Origin: Gemmatimonadales bacterium
Lineage (GTDB): Bacteria; Gemmatimonadota; Gemmatimonadetes; Gemmatimonadales; GWC2-71-9
Reading direction: 5' to 3'
Length of the DNA: 33,069 bases
NCBI GenBank assembly: GCA_025929805.1
Contig: JAICPP010000003.1
Coordinates: 1-33,069 of the forward strand
This document shows, one piece after another, positions 1 through 7,672 of the stretch (the stretch's first letter is position 1; each line of letters begins with the position of its first letter). Both the position numbers and the translations under genes were made by a program. Under the pieces are notes generated by a model, which had not been told where the DNA came from, made no database searches, and worked only from the letters and a program-made list of their open reading frames with translations.

Positions 1-759
1 ATCGACGCCAGCAACGGCAAGACCAAGTGGTACTACCAAACCGTGCCGCATGATGTCTGGGACCTGGACGCGGTCTCACCTCCGGTCGTTCTCAATGTGG
101 GTGGCCGGAAGGTTGTGGCGCACGCCGGCAAGACCGGCTGGCTCTATGTCCTTGATGCGGCTACCGGTAAGCTGGTCCGCAAGAGCGACAACTTCGTTCC
201 GCATGAAAACATCTTCGCGTTGCCGACTGAAAAGGGGACGCGCATGCTGCCGGGCGCCAACGGCGGCGCCGAGTGGTCTCCGATCTCGGTCGACCCCACA
301 CTGGGCTACGCCTACGTGGCCGGCTTGCATCAGCCGATGAACTACATCACCCACAACGCGCCATGGGAAAAGGGGAAGCTGTGGCTCGGGTCCGCGTTTG
401 TGGCCATCCCTGGCGAGGAGCAGTACGGACTCTTCTCCGCCATCAATCTGCGAACCGGCAAGATCGCCTGGCAGAACAAGGTGCCTCAGCCCATGATGGG
501 TGGAGCGCTCTCCACCGCCGGAGGCCTCACGTTTACCGGTGAAGGCAACGGGAACTTCAACGCCTACAGTTCGAAGACGGGGAAACTGCTCTGGCAGTTC
601 AATGGTGGCGCCGGCTGCAACTCGGCACCGATGACGTTCACCCATGGTGGGGAGCAATTCATCGCCGTGGCGTGCGGGGGCAACTTCCAGCTCAGCTACC
701 CGCTGGGCGATGCGGTCCTTGTCTTCGGGCTACCGAAGCGTGCAGCTGCAAGCCAGTAA
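1..759 (+). CDS. PQQ-dependent dehydrogenase, C-terminal part (5' end outside window)
   Basis: The reading frame is open from base 1, so the gene starts upstream. The 252 visible residues are the C-terminal blades of a quinoprotein beta-propeller. Recognisable pieces are HDVWDLDAV near the start, GKTGWLYVLDAATGKLV, GGAEWSPISVDP, and the repeated 'TGK-x-x-W' blade ends (TGKIAWQ, TGKLLWQF). This pattern is typical of periplasmic PQQ alcohol dehydrogenases that oxidise alcohols or sugars and pass electrons to a cytochrome or quinone. The substrate cannot be told from this part. It ends in a short Ala-rich tail before TAA. A small secreted protein starts 6 bp downstream, then a porin, which suggests a periplasmic oxidation unit. 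The family call is firm; the subfamily is open. Confidence 0.88.
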   Translation: MDASNGKTKWYYQTVPHDVWDLDAVSPPVVLNVGGRKVVAHAGKTGWLYVLDAATGKLVRKSDNFVPHENIFALPTEKGTRMLPGANGGAEWSPISVDPTLGYAYVAGLHQPMNYITHNAPWEKGKLWLGSAFVAIPGEEQYGLFSAINLRTGKIAWQNKVPQPMMGGALSTAGGLTFTGEGNGNFNAYSSKTGKLLWQFNGGAGCNSAPMTFTHGGEQFIAVACGGNFQLSYPLGDAVLVFGLPKRAAASQ

Positions 760-765
760 ATCGGC

Positions 766-1167
766 ATGGCGGCCACCCGATGGTACTGGACGCCATTAGT
801 CATCGGCGCAGCTCTCAGCGTTGCTGGCTGGAGCCAGCAGCAGCGGGCGCCGGATTGGCTCGCGGTCGACGGGACCGATTGGCGACAGATGGATCCTGCC
901 GTCCGGATGGCCTACGTAGAGGGGTTTCTCGCCGGGGCCGCCGTGGGGCAGGCCGCCAGTGGCGCTCGGGACACGACCGCGGTCAGGGTGGCGCTCGAGA
1001 ACCTGAAGCAGAGCGGGCGGCTGCGTTTCCCCTTCGGGGCCAACGTGTATGCCAGCCGCGTGAGCGATTACTACTGGTGGAAGAACCACCTCCCCCTGCC
1101 TACCTGGTACGCTTTCCTGGAGGTGAATACGACGCTGGGTCGTCGCATATCTGATTCGGTACCTTGA
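766..1167 (+). CDS. Small secreted protein of unknown function
   Basis: This 133-residue protein has an N-terminal hydrophobic stretch (WTPLVIGAALSVAGWS) that looks like a signal peptide, followed by a short mature domain. I do not recognise a family. The mature part has an Asp-Pro-x-x-R-M-A-Y-V-E-G-F helix, a charged middle and a Tyr/Trp-rich segment (YYWWKNHLPLPTWY). It starts 6 bp after the dehydrogenase stop and is probably co-transcribed with it, but there is no clear ribosome binding site in front of the ATG. A periplasmic accessory role for the dehydrogenase would be an inference from position only. Confidence 0.6.
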   Translation: MAATRWYWTPLVIGAALSVAGWSQQQRAPDWLAVDGTDWRQMDPAVRMAYVEGFLAGAAVGQAASGARDTTAVRVALENLKQSGRLRFPFGANVYASRVSDYYWWKNHLPLPTWYAFLEVNTTLGRRISDSVP

Positions 1168-1250
1168 CGCATGATGTTGCGGGTGCACGGTTGTCGTTCT
1201 GAAGTCAGGCGGTCGTTGGCGGCCATCCTTACGATGAGGGAGACGCACCT

Positions 1251-2459
1251 ATGAAGCGAGTCGCACTGTTGTGTGTGGGTCTGGCGGTGGGAGCGGCGAG
1301 CGCTGCCGAGGCACAGCTGACGATGCAGATGAGCAACGGCTGGTCTTTCACGTTCTCCGGCAACGTGAACGCGTTCGCGATTTACGAGTCACAGGACGAG
1401 GAAGGCGGCACACTGGGGGCCCCGGGCGGGCTCATCGGTATCGGCGGGAAAGGATTCAGCATCCGCACCGGCCTGCTCCCGGCGTTCGCGGTATTCGATG
1501 CCAAAGGGAAAGAAGGGAACACCGACCTCGGCGTGCACTTCGGGTTTGCGCCTCAGATTCAGTGCGGTGGCCAGGCGCACGACTGTTTTGGCGCCAACAT
1601 CGACATGAGGCAGGTGTACCTCACCCTCGGCGGCACCTGGGGCCAGATTCTGGCCGGCCGCGAGATCGGGCTCTTCAACCGGCAGAACATCCTGACCGAC
1701 CAGACTTTGTTCGGTGTCGGCGCCACCGGCGGCATCAACGGCGGCGGAACGACGCTCGGGCGCATCGGGTTCGGCTATATCTACCCTAATTTCGTTGCGC
1801 AGTTGACCTACTCCACGCCTGCCGGAAGACCGGGACAGCTCTCGATCGGTGTGTTTCAACCGGCATCGCTCGCCAGCGACGCCGGAGTGGCGTACGACGA
1901 GACGCAGATTCCTCGACTTGAGGCGGAAGGAACGTACAAGACGGGTGATGTCATGGTGTGGGTGAATGGCACAGTACAGAACGCCAAGAACACAGCGCTG
2001 GATGAATCCAAGACTGCGGCAGGCGCAGGCGGCGGTTTCCGTTTCGGCCGGACCACATTCTCCCTTACGGGCTCTGGCTATTGGGGCAAGGGCATTGGAA
2101 CGACACTGCAGTTCAATGGAGTCAACTCGGGGACTGGCGGCGTGCTTGATGGCCTCGGAGTCGGGGCAGATGGTGAGCTGCGTGATTCGTACGGGTTCAT
2201 CGGGCAGGTGACCTTCACCCCGGCCAACAGCAAGCTGACGGTCGCCGGCAGCTACGGCTCGAGTTACCTCCAGGCCACCGACGGTGAACCGGATTTCAAG
2301 ACCGAGAACACGCTGATTTCCGGCGGTATTTACTACCAGGCCACCAAGTCACTCAAGGTCGTCGGCGAGGGCAACTTCGCCTGGACCAAGGAGTCAGTCG
2401 CTGATCCGGAGAAGAACCAGACCTTCGCCCCGGCGTTCGGGTTCATGCTGTTCTTCTAA
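1251..2459 (+). CDS. Outer-membrane porin-like beta-barrel
   Basis: This 402-residue protein starts with a clear signal peptide (KRVALLCVGLAVGAASAAEA, cleavage near Ala21). The mature protein has alternating-hydrophobicity strands, is rich in Gly/Thr/Tyr, and ends in Phe-Phe, the usual C-terminal signature of outer-membrane barrels. The opening of the mature part (W-S-F-T-F-S-G-N-V-N) and the loop with a Cys pair near residues 101-108 resemble general Gram-negative porins. The start is supported by a purine-rich GAGGGAGA about 6 nt before the ATG. It is probably a diffusion channel in the outer membrane; the substrate is unknown. A strong terminator follows at 2482. Confidence 0.78.
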   Translation: MKRVALLCVGLAVGAASAAEAQLTMQMSNGWSFTFSGNVNAFAIYESQDEEGGTLGAPGGLIGIGGKGFSIRTGLLPAFAVFDAKGKEGNTDLGVHFGFAPQIQCGGQAHDCFGANIDMRQVYLTLGGTWGQILAGREIGLFNRQNILTDQTLFGVGATGGINGGGTTLGRIGFGYIYPNFVAQLTYSTPAGRPGQLSIGVFQPASLASDAGVAYDETQIPRLEAEGTYKTGDVMVWVNGTVQNAKNTALDESKTAAGAGGGFRFGRTTFSLTGSGYWGKGIGTTLQFNGVNSGTGGVLDGLGVGADGELRDSYGFIGQVTFTPANSKLTVAGSYGSSYLQATDGEPDFKTENTLISGGIYYQATKSLKVVGEGNFAWTKESVADPEKNQTFAPAFGFMLFF

Positions 2460-2481
2460 CCATAGGAGACCAGGTCATTTG

Positions 2482-2515
2482 ACAGCGGCCCCCCTCGGGG
2501 GCCGCTGTTCTTTTT
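2482..2515 (+). terminator. Rho-independent terminator after the porin gene
   Basis: A 12-bp perfect GC-rich stem (2482-2493 with 2497-2508) has a 3-nt loop and is followed by TTCTTTTT. It lies 22 bp past the porin stop and closes the first transcription unit. Confidence 0.93.
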
Positions 2516-2569
2516 CGGACTAGTGACCTCGTTACATTACCGCCACCTCAACCACCGTGGAGCGGCTCG

Positions 2570-2983
2570 ATGTTTTACCGTCTGGTACTGGGTGGCACCC
2601 TCCTCCTCTCGGCTTGTGCTCAGCGATACTCCGCGCCCGCCAACATTCAAACTTCAGCGGCCCCTGAGGAAGTGTTCGCCTGCATCAGGCGCCAAATGCC
2701 GACCCTCGGATACAAGCAAACCTCCATCGACGTGGACGAGCGTCGGGTCAGCGGGACCAAACTCGACCTGGAGTCCCGCAGGCCAGACACCCAATTCCGC
2801 CGCATGCTTAACCGACTGGAGGTCGAAGTAGCGCCGGAGGCCAATGGGCAGACCAGCATCGCGGTGGAGGCCCGCACGTTCGCCGAATACACCACTCAGC
2901 GTGGCCCCACGGAAGTGGAAGAGAAGCCCTCGGAGGAAGTGAAGAACGCTTCGCGTCAGCTGCTGGAGCGCTGTCGCGGGTAG
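2570..2983 (+). CDS. Small lipoprotein of unknown function
   Basis: The 137-residue product has a lipoprotein signal peptide with the lipobox L-L-S-A-C (Cys16), so it should be lipid-anchored. The mature part begins with a short flexible linker, then a compact alpha/beta domain of about 90 residues (E-E-V-F-A-C-I-R-R-Q, then alternating strands), and ends in a charged helix (SRQLLERCRG). No family is recognised. The start is supported by GGAGCGG about 6 nt upstream of the ATG. It lies between a strong terminator and lipA and is probably a separate small unit. Confidence 0.68.
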   Translation: MFYRLVLGGTLLLSACAQRYSAPANIQTSAAPEEVFACIRRQMPTLGYKQTSIDVDERRVSGTKLDLESRRPDTQFRRMLNRLEVEVAPEANGQTSIAVEARTFAEYTTQRGPTEVEEKPSEEVKNASRQLLERCRG

Positions 2984-3058
2984 CTCGGGGCAAGCCGCCC
3001 CTGCTAGCTTCCAGCTCAGCGTGGTCGCGAGCTTGCGACACCCCCTAAGGAGAGTGCG

Positions 3059-4078
3059 GTGGCTGTTCCGTTGGTCCAACTGACGCGGTTCGCTCCGGAT
3101 TCCGGCCTGGCGGACACCAAGCCGGTGCCCGGAGGGCCTCCCCGCAAGCCCAGCTGGCTGAAGGTGAAGGCTCCCGGTGGGCCTAATTACACCCAGCTGA
3201 AGACGCTGATGCGGGAGCTGGAGCTTCACACCGTCTGCGAAGAAGCCCGTTGTCCGAACGTAGGCGAGTGCTGGGAGCACAAGGCAGCCACCTTCATGAT
3301 TCTGGGCGACGTGTGCACCCGCAACTGCACCTACTGCGCGGTAGCCCACGGCACTCCCAAGGCATTCGATCCACTGGAACCGGTCCGACTGGCCGAAGCG
3401 GTGGCTCGTATGGGCCTGCAGCACGTCGTGATCACCTCCGTCGACCGGGACGACCTGCCCAACGGCGGCGCCGAGGCGTTTGCCGGCTGCATCAGAGAGA
3501 TTCGGCAGCGACTTCCGGAGAGCTCGGTCGAGGTGCTGATCCCTGATTTCAAAGGGTCTGAGCGCGCCCTCGCAATCGTGATGGAGGAGCGGCCCGACAT
3601 CCTCAACCACAACCTGGAAACAGCGGAGCGATTGTACCCACTGGCCCGTCCCGGCGGACGTTACCGGCGGGCACTCGAGCTGCTCGCCAACGCTCGGAGA
3701 ATGGTGCCGGGCGGTTTGACCAAGTCCGGTGTCATTCTGGGTATGGGTGAGGAGTGGGACGAGGTGATCGTCTGCCTGCGGGATCTACGACGCAGCGATG
3801 TCAACGTCCTGACCTTGGGCCAGTACCTGCGCCCCTCGGCCAGACACATGCCCGTCGCCCGCTACTACACCCCGGAGGAGTTCGCCGAGCTTCGAGAAAT
3901 CGGGCTCGCCATGGGCTTCTCTCATGTGCAATCGAGTCCCCTTACCCGCTCTTCCTACCACGCCTGGGAGCAAGTGACCTCCGCGCGAGCGGAGGTCATC
4001 CCGAGTCCTTCCCTCGAGCGTCGCGAGGGGAAGGCGAGAGACCTCCCAGTACACCGGCGGAGCAGCACCAGTGGCTGA
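3059..4078 (+). CDS. lipA: Lipoyl synthase LipA
   Basis: This radical-SAM enzyme inserts two sulfurs into protein-bound octanoyl groups to form lipoyl groups. The 339-residue product shows both iron-sulfur sites: the auxiliary cluster motif C60-x4-C65-x5-C71 and the radical-SAM motif C86-x3-C90-x2-C93. The conserved RSSY that supplies the serine ligand of the auxiliary cluster is at 297-300. The start is GTG, with AAGGAG about 7 nt before it. The family normally ends soon after RSSYHA, but here about 34 extra residues follow. These are encoded by two hairpins at 3975-4034. The stop overlaps the pdhA start by 8 bp, so translation is probably coupled. It heads a lipoate/pyruvate dehydrogenase operon. 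Confidence 0.97.
   Translation: MAVPLVQLTRFAPDSGLADTKPVPGGPPRKPSWLKVKAPGGPNYTQLKTLMRELELHTVCEEARCPNVGECWEHKAATFMILGDVCTRNCTYCAVAHGTPKAFDPLEPVRLAEAVARMGLQHVVITSVDRDDLPNGGAEAFAGCIREIRQRLPESSVEVLIPDFKGSERALAIVMEERPDILNHNLETAERLYPLARPGGRYRRALELLANARRMVPGGLTKSGVILGMGEEWDEVIVCLRDLRRSDVNVLTLGQYLRPSARHMPVARYYTPEEFAELREIGLAMGFSHVQSSPLTRSSYHAWEQVTSARAEVIPSPSLERREGKARDLPVHRRSSTSG
3975..4034. repeat. Two adjacent hairpins that form the lipA 3' end
   Basis: The first hairpin is a perfect 10-bp stem (3975-3984 with 3989-3998) closed by GCGA, a GNRA-type loop. The second pairs 4007-4016 with 4024-4034 with one bulge. Both lie inside the lipA frame, beyond the last conserved LipA residues, and are translated as a variable basic tail. 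The arrangement looks like a palindromic repeat that has extended the gene. Confidence 0.7.
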
Positions 4079-5102
4079 ATCCACCGCCGCTCGACCCAAA
4101 GCCAAGCCCAAAGGTTTGGATCCAGCCCGGGCCGAGCAGTACCGTCAGTGGCTACGGCAGATGCTCCTGATCCGCCGGTTCGAAGAAAAGGCCGGCGAGG
4201 CGTACAGCCTGGGTAAGATCGGCGGGTTCTGCCACCTCTACATCGGCCAGGAAGCGGTGGCAGTGGGTAGCCTGGGGGCGCTTGACCCGGACGATTACAT
4301 CACCTGCTCTTACCGGGAGCATGGCCATGCCCTGGCCCGTGGCATTTCCGCGCGAGCAGTCATGGCCGAGCTGTTCGGGAAGGCAACCGGCTGCTCCGGC
4401 GGGAAGGGCGGCTCGATGCATCTATTCGATGCTTCCCTGGGATTCCTCGGCGGGCATGCGATTGTGGGGGCGCACATACCCATCGCGACCGGTATGGCCT
4501 TCGCAATCAAGTACCGCAACACTAGTCAGGTTGCGGTCTGCTACTTCGGTGAAGCCGCGGTGAACAACGGCGCCTTTCACGAGGCGTTGAACATGGCGGC
4601 GCTGTGGAAGCTTCCAGTCATTTATCTGTGCGAGAACAACCGCTATGGCATGGGAACGGCGTTGGAGCGCGCCAGCGCCCTCTACGACATCTCGGAGCGA
4701 GCCTGCTCCTACGATATGGCGAATGAAGTCGTGGACGGACAAGAAGTCCTGACCATGAATGCCGCCATGGAGCGAGCTGTCCAGCGCGCGCGCACCGAGA
4801 AGCTTCCGACCCTGCTGGAAGTCAGAACCTATCGCTTCATGGGCCACTCCATGTCGGATCCGATCCATGGTCATTATCGGACCCGGGAAGAGGTAGAAGA
4901 TCAGCGCAAGCGCGACCCGATCGCGGTCTGGTCTCAACGCCTGATCGCGGACGGGCTGATGGATGAGGCCGCCGTGCGAAGCATGGACAAGGATGTCATG
5001 GAAGAAGTGGAAGACGCGTATCAGTACGCGGATGAGTCACCCGAGCCGGAACTGGATCAGTTGTACACGGATGTGTACGCGGAGGAAGAACGTAAAGAGT
5101 AA
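4071..5102 (+). CDS. pdhA: Pyruvate dehydrogenase E1 component, alpha subunit
   Basis: This thiamine-diphosphate subunit decarboxylates pyruvate, working as an alpha2beta2 enzyme with the next gene. The 343 residues match the usual length. Family motifs are Y-R-E-H-G-H (81-86), GGKGGSMHLF (110-119), the thiamine-diphosphate segment at 160-190 ending in LPVIYLCENN, and GHSMSDP (258-264). The usual GDG-x-x-N metal motif reads G160-E-A-A-V-N165 here, so Asp is replaced by Glu and Gly by Ala. Glu at this position is also known in branched-chain E1 alpha subunits. The GTG start has GGAG 8 nt upstream and overlaps lipA by 8 bp. The product may be specific for pyruvate or for branched 2-oxoacids, but the E2 and the lipoate genes favour pyruvate. 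Confidence 0.93.
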   Translation: MAESTAARPKAKPKGLDPARAEQYRQWLRQMLLIRRFEEKAGEAYSLGKIGGFCHLYIGQEAVAVGSLGALDPDDYITCSYREHGHALARGISARAVMAELFGKATGCSGGKGGSMHLFDASLGFLGGHAIVGAHIPIATGMAFAIKYRNTSQVAVCYFGEAAVNNGAFHEALNMAALWKLPVIYLCENNRYGMGTALERASALYDISERACSYDMANEVVDGQEVLTMNAAMERAVQRARTEKLPTLLEVRTYRFMGHSMSDPIHGHYRTREEVEDQRKRDPIAVWSQRLIADGLMDEAAVRSMDKDVMEEVEDAYQYADESPEPELDQLYTDVYAEEERKE

Positions 5103-5103
5103 A

Positions 5104-5162
5104 CGGTGAACAGTAAACGGGCCCGTCGTCACCCGTTCACCGTTTACTGTTGACTGTTCACG
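5104..5162. repeat. Heptad-word inverted repeat A (pdhA-pdhB)
   Basis: The element begins 2 bp after the pdhA stop and fills most of the gap to pdhB. Bases 5110-5120 pair perfectly with 5140-5150 (11 bp). Read on the minus strand, the right arm is a run of near-identical 7-nt words: AGTCAAC, AGTAAAC, GGTGAAC. The right arm holds one more word than the left, as expected from slippage or duplication of a single heptad. Confidence 0.8.
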
Positions 5163-5174
5163 TCTTACTTGTCT

Positions 5175-6155
5175 ATGCCAACTCTGACCTACCGTGACGC
5201 GCTCAATCAGGCGCTCCGCGAGGAGATGCAGCGGGACGATACTGTCTTCCTCATGGGGGAAGAGGTCGGGGTTTACCAGGGCGCCTACAAGGTCAGTCGG
5301 GGATTGCTCGATGAGTTCGGACCCATGCGGGTTGTGGATACCCCGATCACCGAACTGGGGTTTGCCGGAGTAGGGGTGGGCGCAGCCATGGTGGGATTGC
5401 GCCCGGTGATTGAGTTCATGACCTGGAACTTTGCTTTGCTCGCCGTGGACCAGCTGGTGAACTCCGCGGCCAAAATGCGTTACATGTCGAACGGTCAGGT
5501 AGGGGTGCCAGCCGTTTTCCGCGGACCGGGAGGCGCTGCGCTACAGCTCGCGGCCCAGCACTCCCAGGCGTTTGAAAGCTGGTACGCTCACATCCCCGGC
5601 CTCAAAGTGGTCACGCCGGCCACACCCGCCGATGCCAAGGGCCTGCTCAAGAGCGCCATTCGGGACGACAACCCGGTCGTCTTCATCGAAGGCGAGATGC
5701 TATACAACACCAAAGGCGAAGTTCCTGATGGAGAGCACGTCGTTCCGCTGGGCCGGGCCGACATAAAGAGAGAAGGCGCTGATGTTACCCTGGTCTGCCA
5801 CTCCAAGACGGTGAGCGTAGCGCTCAAGGCAGCCGAGCAGCTGGCCAGCAATGGCGTCAACCCGGAGGTCGTGGATCTCCGCACCATCCGTCCGCTCGAC
5901 GTGGATGCAATCCTCAACTCGGTGGCCAAGACCCATCGCTGCGTGGTGGTGGAGGAAGGCTGGCCGTTCGCCGGAATCGGCGCGCAGGTAGTAGATCACA
6001 TTCAACGAGAGGCGTTCGACGAACTGGATGCGCCGGTTCTAAGGGTTACCGGAGCCGACGTGCCGATGCCGTACAACAAGCAGCTGGAGCGGGCAGCCAA
6101 GGCTGACCCGGAAAAGATCGTCGCCGCCGTGAATCAGGTACTGTATCGGGAGTGA
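5175..6155 (+). CDS. pdhB: Pyruvate dehydrogenase E1 component, beta subunit
   Basis: This is the partner of E1 alpha; its transketolase-like pyrimidine and C-terminal domains complete the thiamine-diphosphate site. At 326 residues it has normal family length. Clear motifs are the N-terminal T-Y-R-D-A-L-N-Q-A-L, the catalytic glutamate in DTPITELGFAG (Glu60), RGPGGAA (117-123), AAQHSQ (126-131), and the C-terminal VVEEGWPFAGIGAQV. I chose ATG at 5175; an in-frame TTG at 5169 is also possible. No Shine-Dalgarno is visible, because repeat A ends only 12 bp before the start. Its stop lies inside repeat D. Expression may depend on coupling to pdhA. Confidence 0.94.
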   Translation: MPTLTYRDALNQALREEMQRDDTVFLMGEEVGVYQGAYKVSRGLLDEFGPMRVVDTPITELGFAGVGVGAAMVGLRPVIEFMTWNFALLAVDQLVNSAAKMRYMSNGQVGVPAVFRGPGGAALQLAAQHSQAFESWYAHIPGLKVVTPATPADAKGLLKSAIRDDNPVVFIEGEMLYNTKGEVPDGEHVVPLGRADIKREGADVTLVCHSKTVSVALKAAEQLASNGVNPEVVDLRTIRPLDVDAILNSVAKTHRCVVVEEGWPFAGIGAQVVDHIQREAFDELDAPVLRVTGADVPMPYNKQLERAAKADPEKIVAAVNQVLYRE

Positions 6156-6239
6156 GTCGCGAGTCTCGAGTCGTGAGTCACAACAGAGCCATTCTTCTCC
6201 AGCCTATGACTCGTGACCCATGACTCGCGACATGTGACT
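6152..6239. repeat. Heptad-word inverted repeat D (pdhB-pdhC)
   Basis: The left arm (6152-6180) contains the pdhB stop and reads as 7-nt words TGAGTCG, CGAGTCT, CGAGTCG, TGAGTCA. The right arm (6207-6239) is an inverted, diverged copy. The best-paired core is 6156-6165 with 6222-6231 (10 bp perfect). The architecture matches repeats A, B and C but the word family is different. Confidence 0.78.
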
Positions 6240-6253
6240 TAACGAAAGGACGT

Positions 6254-7573
6254 ATGGCTACCAAAGTCGTCATGGAAGCCCTCTCGCCCACCATGGAAGA
6301 AGGCCGCCTGGTCGAATGGAAAAAGCAGGAAGGCGAGGCGGTAGCGGTGGGGGACGTGCTGGCCGAAGTGGAGACCGACAAGGCCGTCATGGAGCTGGTG
6401 GCGCGCGCCGGCGGGACGCTGCTGAAGCACATCGTCGAGGCCGGTTCGACGGTGCCCGTCTCCGAGCCGGTCGCGGTCATAGGAGAGCCGGGAGAGGACG
6501 GCGCGGAGGATGGAAAGCGGGGCGGCGGGGCAGCGGGGACGTCCGAAAGGGCCGAGCAACAGGCGACTCAGCCCGCACCAGGGCACAACCAGCCAGCCTC
6601 GATGCCGCCGGCCCCGCCGGCTCGGGCCGCGACCGAGAGCAGACCCTTGACACCTCGGTCCACCGGGGGTCGAGCAAAAGCATCACCGCTCGCACGGCGG
6701 ATAGCAGCCGAGCGGGGGCTTGATCTCAGTATGGTAGCGGGATCGGGACCCGAGGGAAGAGTGGTGGCCCGGGATCTCGAGCATGCTGCCGAGCCGGTCT
6801 CGACGCGTCCGAGCTTCGCGCCTGCGCCGCCTGCGCGTCCTCTGCGTACTTCAGCCGACCAGGCCTATACCGATGTTCCGCTGACCCAGATCCGCAAGAC
6901 CATCGCAAAGCGGCTCGCTCAGTCGCTGGGACCCATTCCCACGTTCTATCTCACCACTGAGGTGGACATGGAGCGGGTCTGGGAGGCACGAGAGGCGATG
7001 CTGCGGAGTCTGCCCCAGCAAGGAGGCGACGAGGCACCGGGGCAGGAGAGCAAGGTTTCCTTCAATGACATCATCATCAAGGCCGTAGCGATGGCGCTTC
7101 GGAAGCACCCTTCCTGCAACGCCTGGTGGCAGGACGACCACATCCGGTACTGGAATGAGGTGCATGTGAGCATGGCCGTTGCCGTGGAAGAGGGCCTGAT
7201 CACTCCAGTGATCCGGAACACCGACCAGAAAGGGCTGCGTGAGATCGCGGCGGAGACACAGGACCTGGCAAGCCGGGCTCGAGAGCGGCGCCTTCGTCCG
7301 GAGGAGTACACCGGCGGAACCTTTTCGGTCTCCAATCTAGGCATGCTCGACATCGACGAGTTCACCGCCGTCATCAACCCGCCCGAGGCCGGTATTCTGG
7401 CGGTGGGCCGCATCGCTCAGAAGCCGGTCGTTCACGAGGAGGCCATTGCCTTGCGGCGCCGGCTGCGGCTTACCATGTCCTGTGATCACCGGGTAATCGA
7501 CGGGGCGACTGGAGCCCAGTTCCTCAAGACCCTGAAGCAAATGCTGGAAAATCCGTTGGCGCTTGTTTGGTGA
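6254..7573 (+). CDS. pdhC: Dihydrolipoamide acetyltransferase (PDH E2)
   Basis: This core subunit transfers the acetyl group from the lipoyl arm to CoA. The 439 residues contain one lipoyl domain (about 1-77) with the lipoylated lysine in ETDKAVME (Lys43). A Gly/Ala/Pro-rich linker follows (about 80-140). Next come a peripheral-subunit-binding domain (SPLARRIAAERGLDL, about 144-175) and the catalytic domain (about 207-439). The catalytic SCDHRVIDG has His412 and Asp416. A good ribosome binding site (GAAAGGA) lies before the ATG. The first part of the linker is encoded by a G-rich tract (6483-6541) that looks like tandem words. An E2 for another 2-oxoacid is possible, but the gene context supports pyruvate. 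Confidence 0.95.
   Translation: MATKVVMEALSPTMEEGRLVEWKKQEGEAVAVGDVLAEVETDKAVMELVARAGGTLLKHIVEAGSTVPVSEPVAVIGEPGEDGAEDGKRGGGAAGTSERAEQQATQPAPGHNQPASMPPAPPARAATESRPLTPRSTGGRAKASPLARRIAAERGLDLSMVAGSGPEGRVVARDLEHAAEPVSTRPSFAPAPPARPLRTSADQAYTDVPLTQIRKTIAKRLAQSLGPIPTFYLTTEVDMERVWEAREAMLRSLPQQGGDEAPGQESKVSFNDIIIKAVAMALRKHPSCNAWWQDDHIRYWNEVHVSMAVAVEEGLITPVIRNTDQKGLREIAAETQDLASRARERRLRPEEYTGGTFSVSNLGMLDIDEFTAVINPPEAGILAVGRIAQKPVVHEEAIALRRRLRLTMSCDHRVIDGATGAQFLKTLKQMLENPLALVW
6483..6541 (+). repeat. G-rich word-repeat tract in the E2 linker
   Basis: A strongly G/A-biased stretch encodes the start of the E2 flexible linker (Gly, Glu, Ala, Arg). GCGG recurs at 6517, 6525 and 6533 with an 8-nt step, and the upstream part can be parsed as 7-nt units. 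No inverted arm is present, so membership of the same element class as repeats A-D is uncertain. Confidence 0.35.
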
Positions 7574-7575
7574 CA

Positions 7576-7649
7576 GCGTGAACGGGGTAAACAGTGAATG
7601 GGACGGCTGCCTTGCCGCCCCGTTTACCGTTCACCGTTACCGTTCACGC
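7576..7649. repeat. Heptad-word inverted repeat B (pdhC-lpdA)
   Basis: The element begins 2 bp after the pdhC stop. The outer ends 7576-7585 and 7640-7649 are perfect 10-bp complements, and the inner ends 7604-7607 and 7614-7617 also pair. Read on the minus strand, the right arm gives GGTAAC, GGTGAAC, GGTAAAC: the same word family as repeats A and C. It lies 23 bp upstream of the lpdA start. Confidence 0.82.
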
Positions 7650-7672
7650 TTTTCCACAATCACGAGGAAGAC

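Noticed and set aside
2988..3046. Small hairpins before lipA as a terminator or riboswitch
   Set aside because: Stems are only about 5 bp with no T-run and no recognisable aptamer.
5104..7649. CRISPR array made of the short repeats in the pdh operon
   Set aside because: The words are 7 nt, directly adjacent and degenerate, with no spacers of constant length and no cas genes.
7598..7672. Longer LpdA start including 25 extra residues
   Set aside because: Those codons are the word repeat B and are not conserved. GTG 7673 has a ribosome binding site and starts at the conserved FAD-binding strand.
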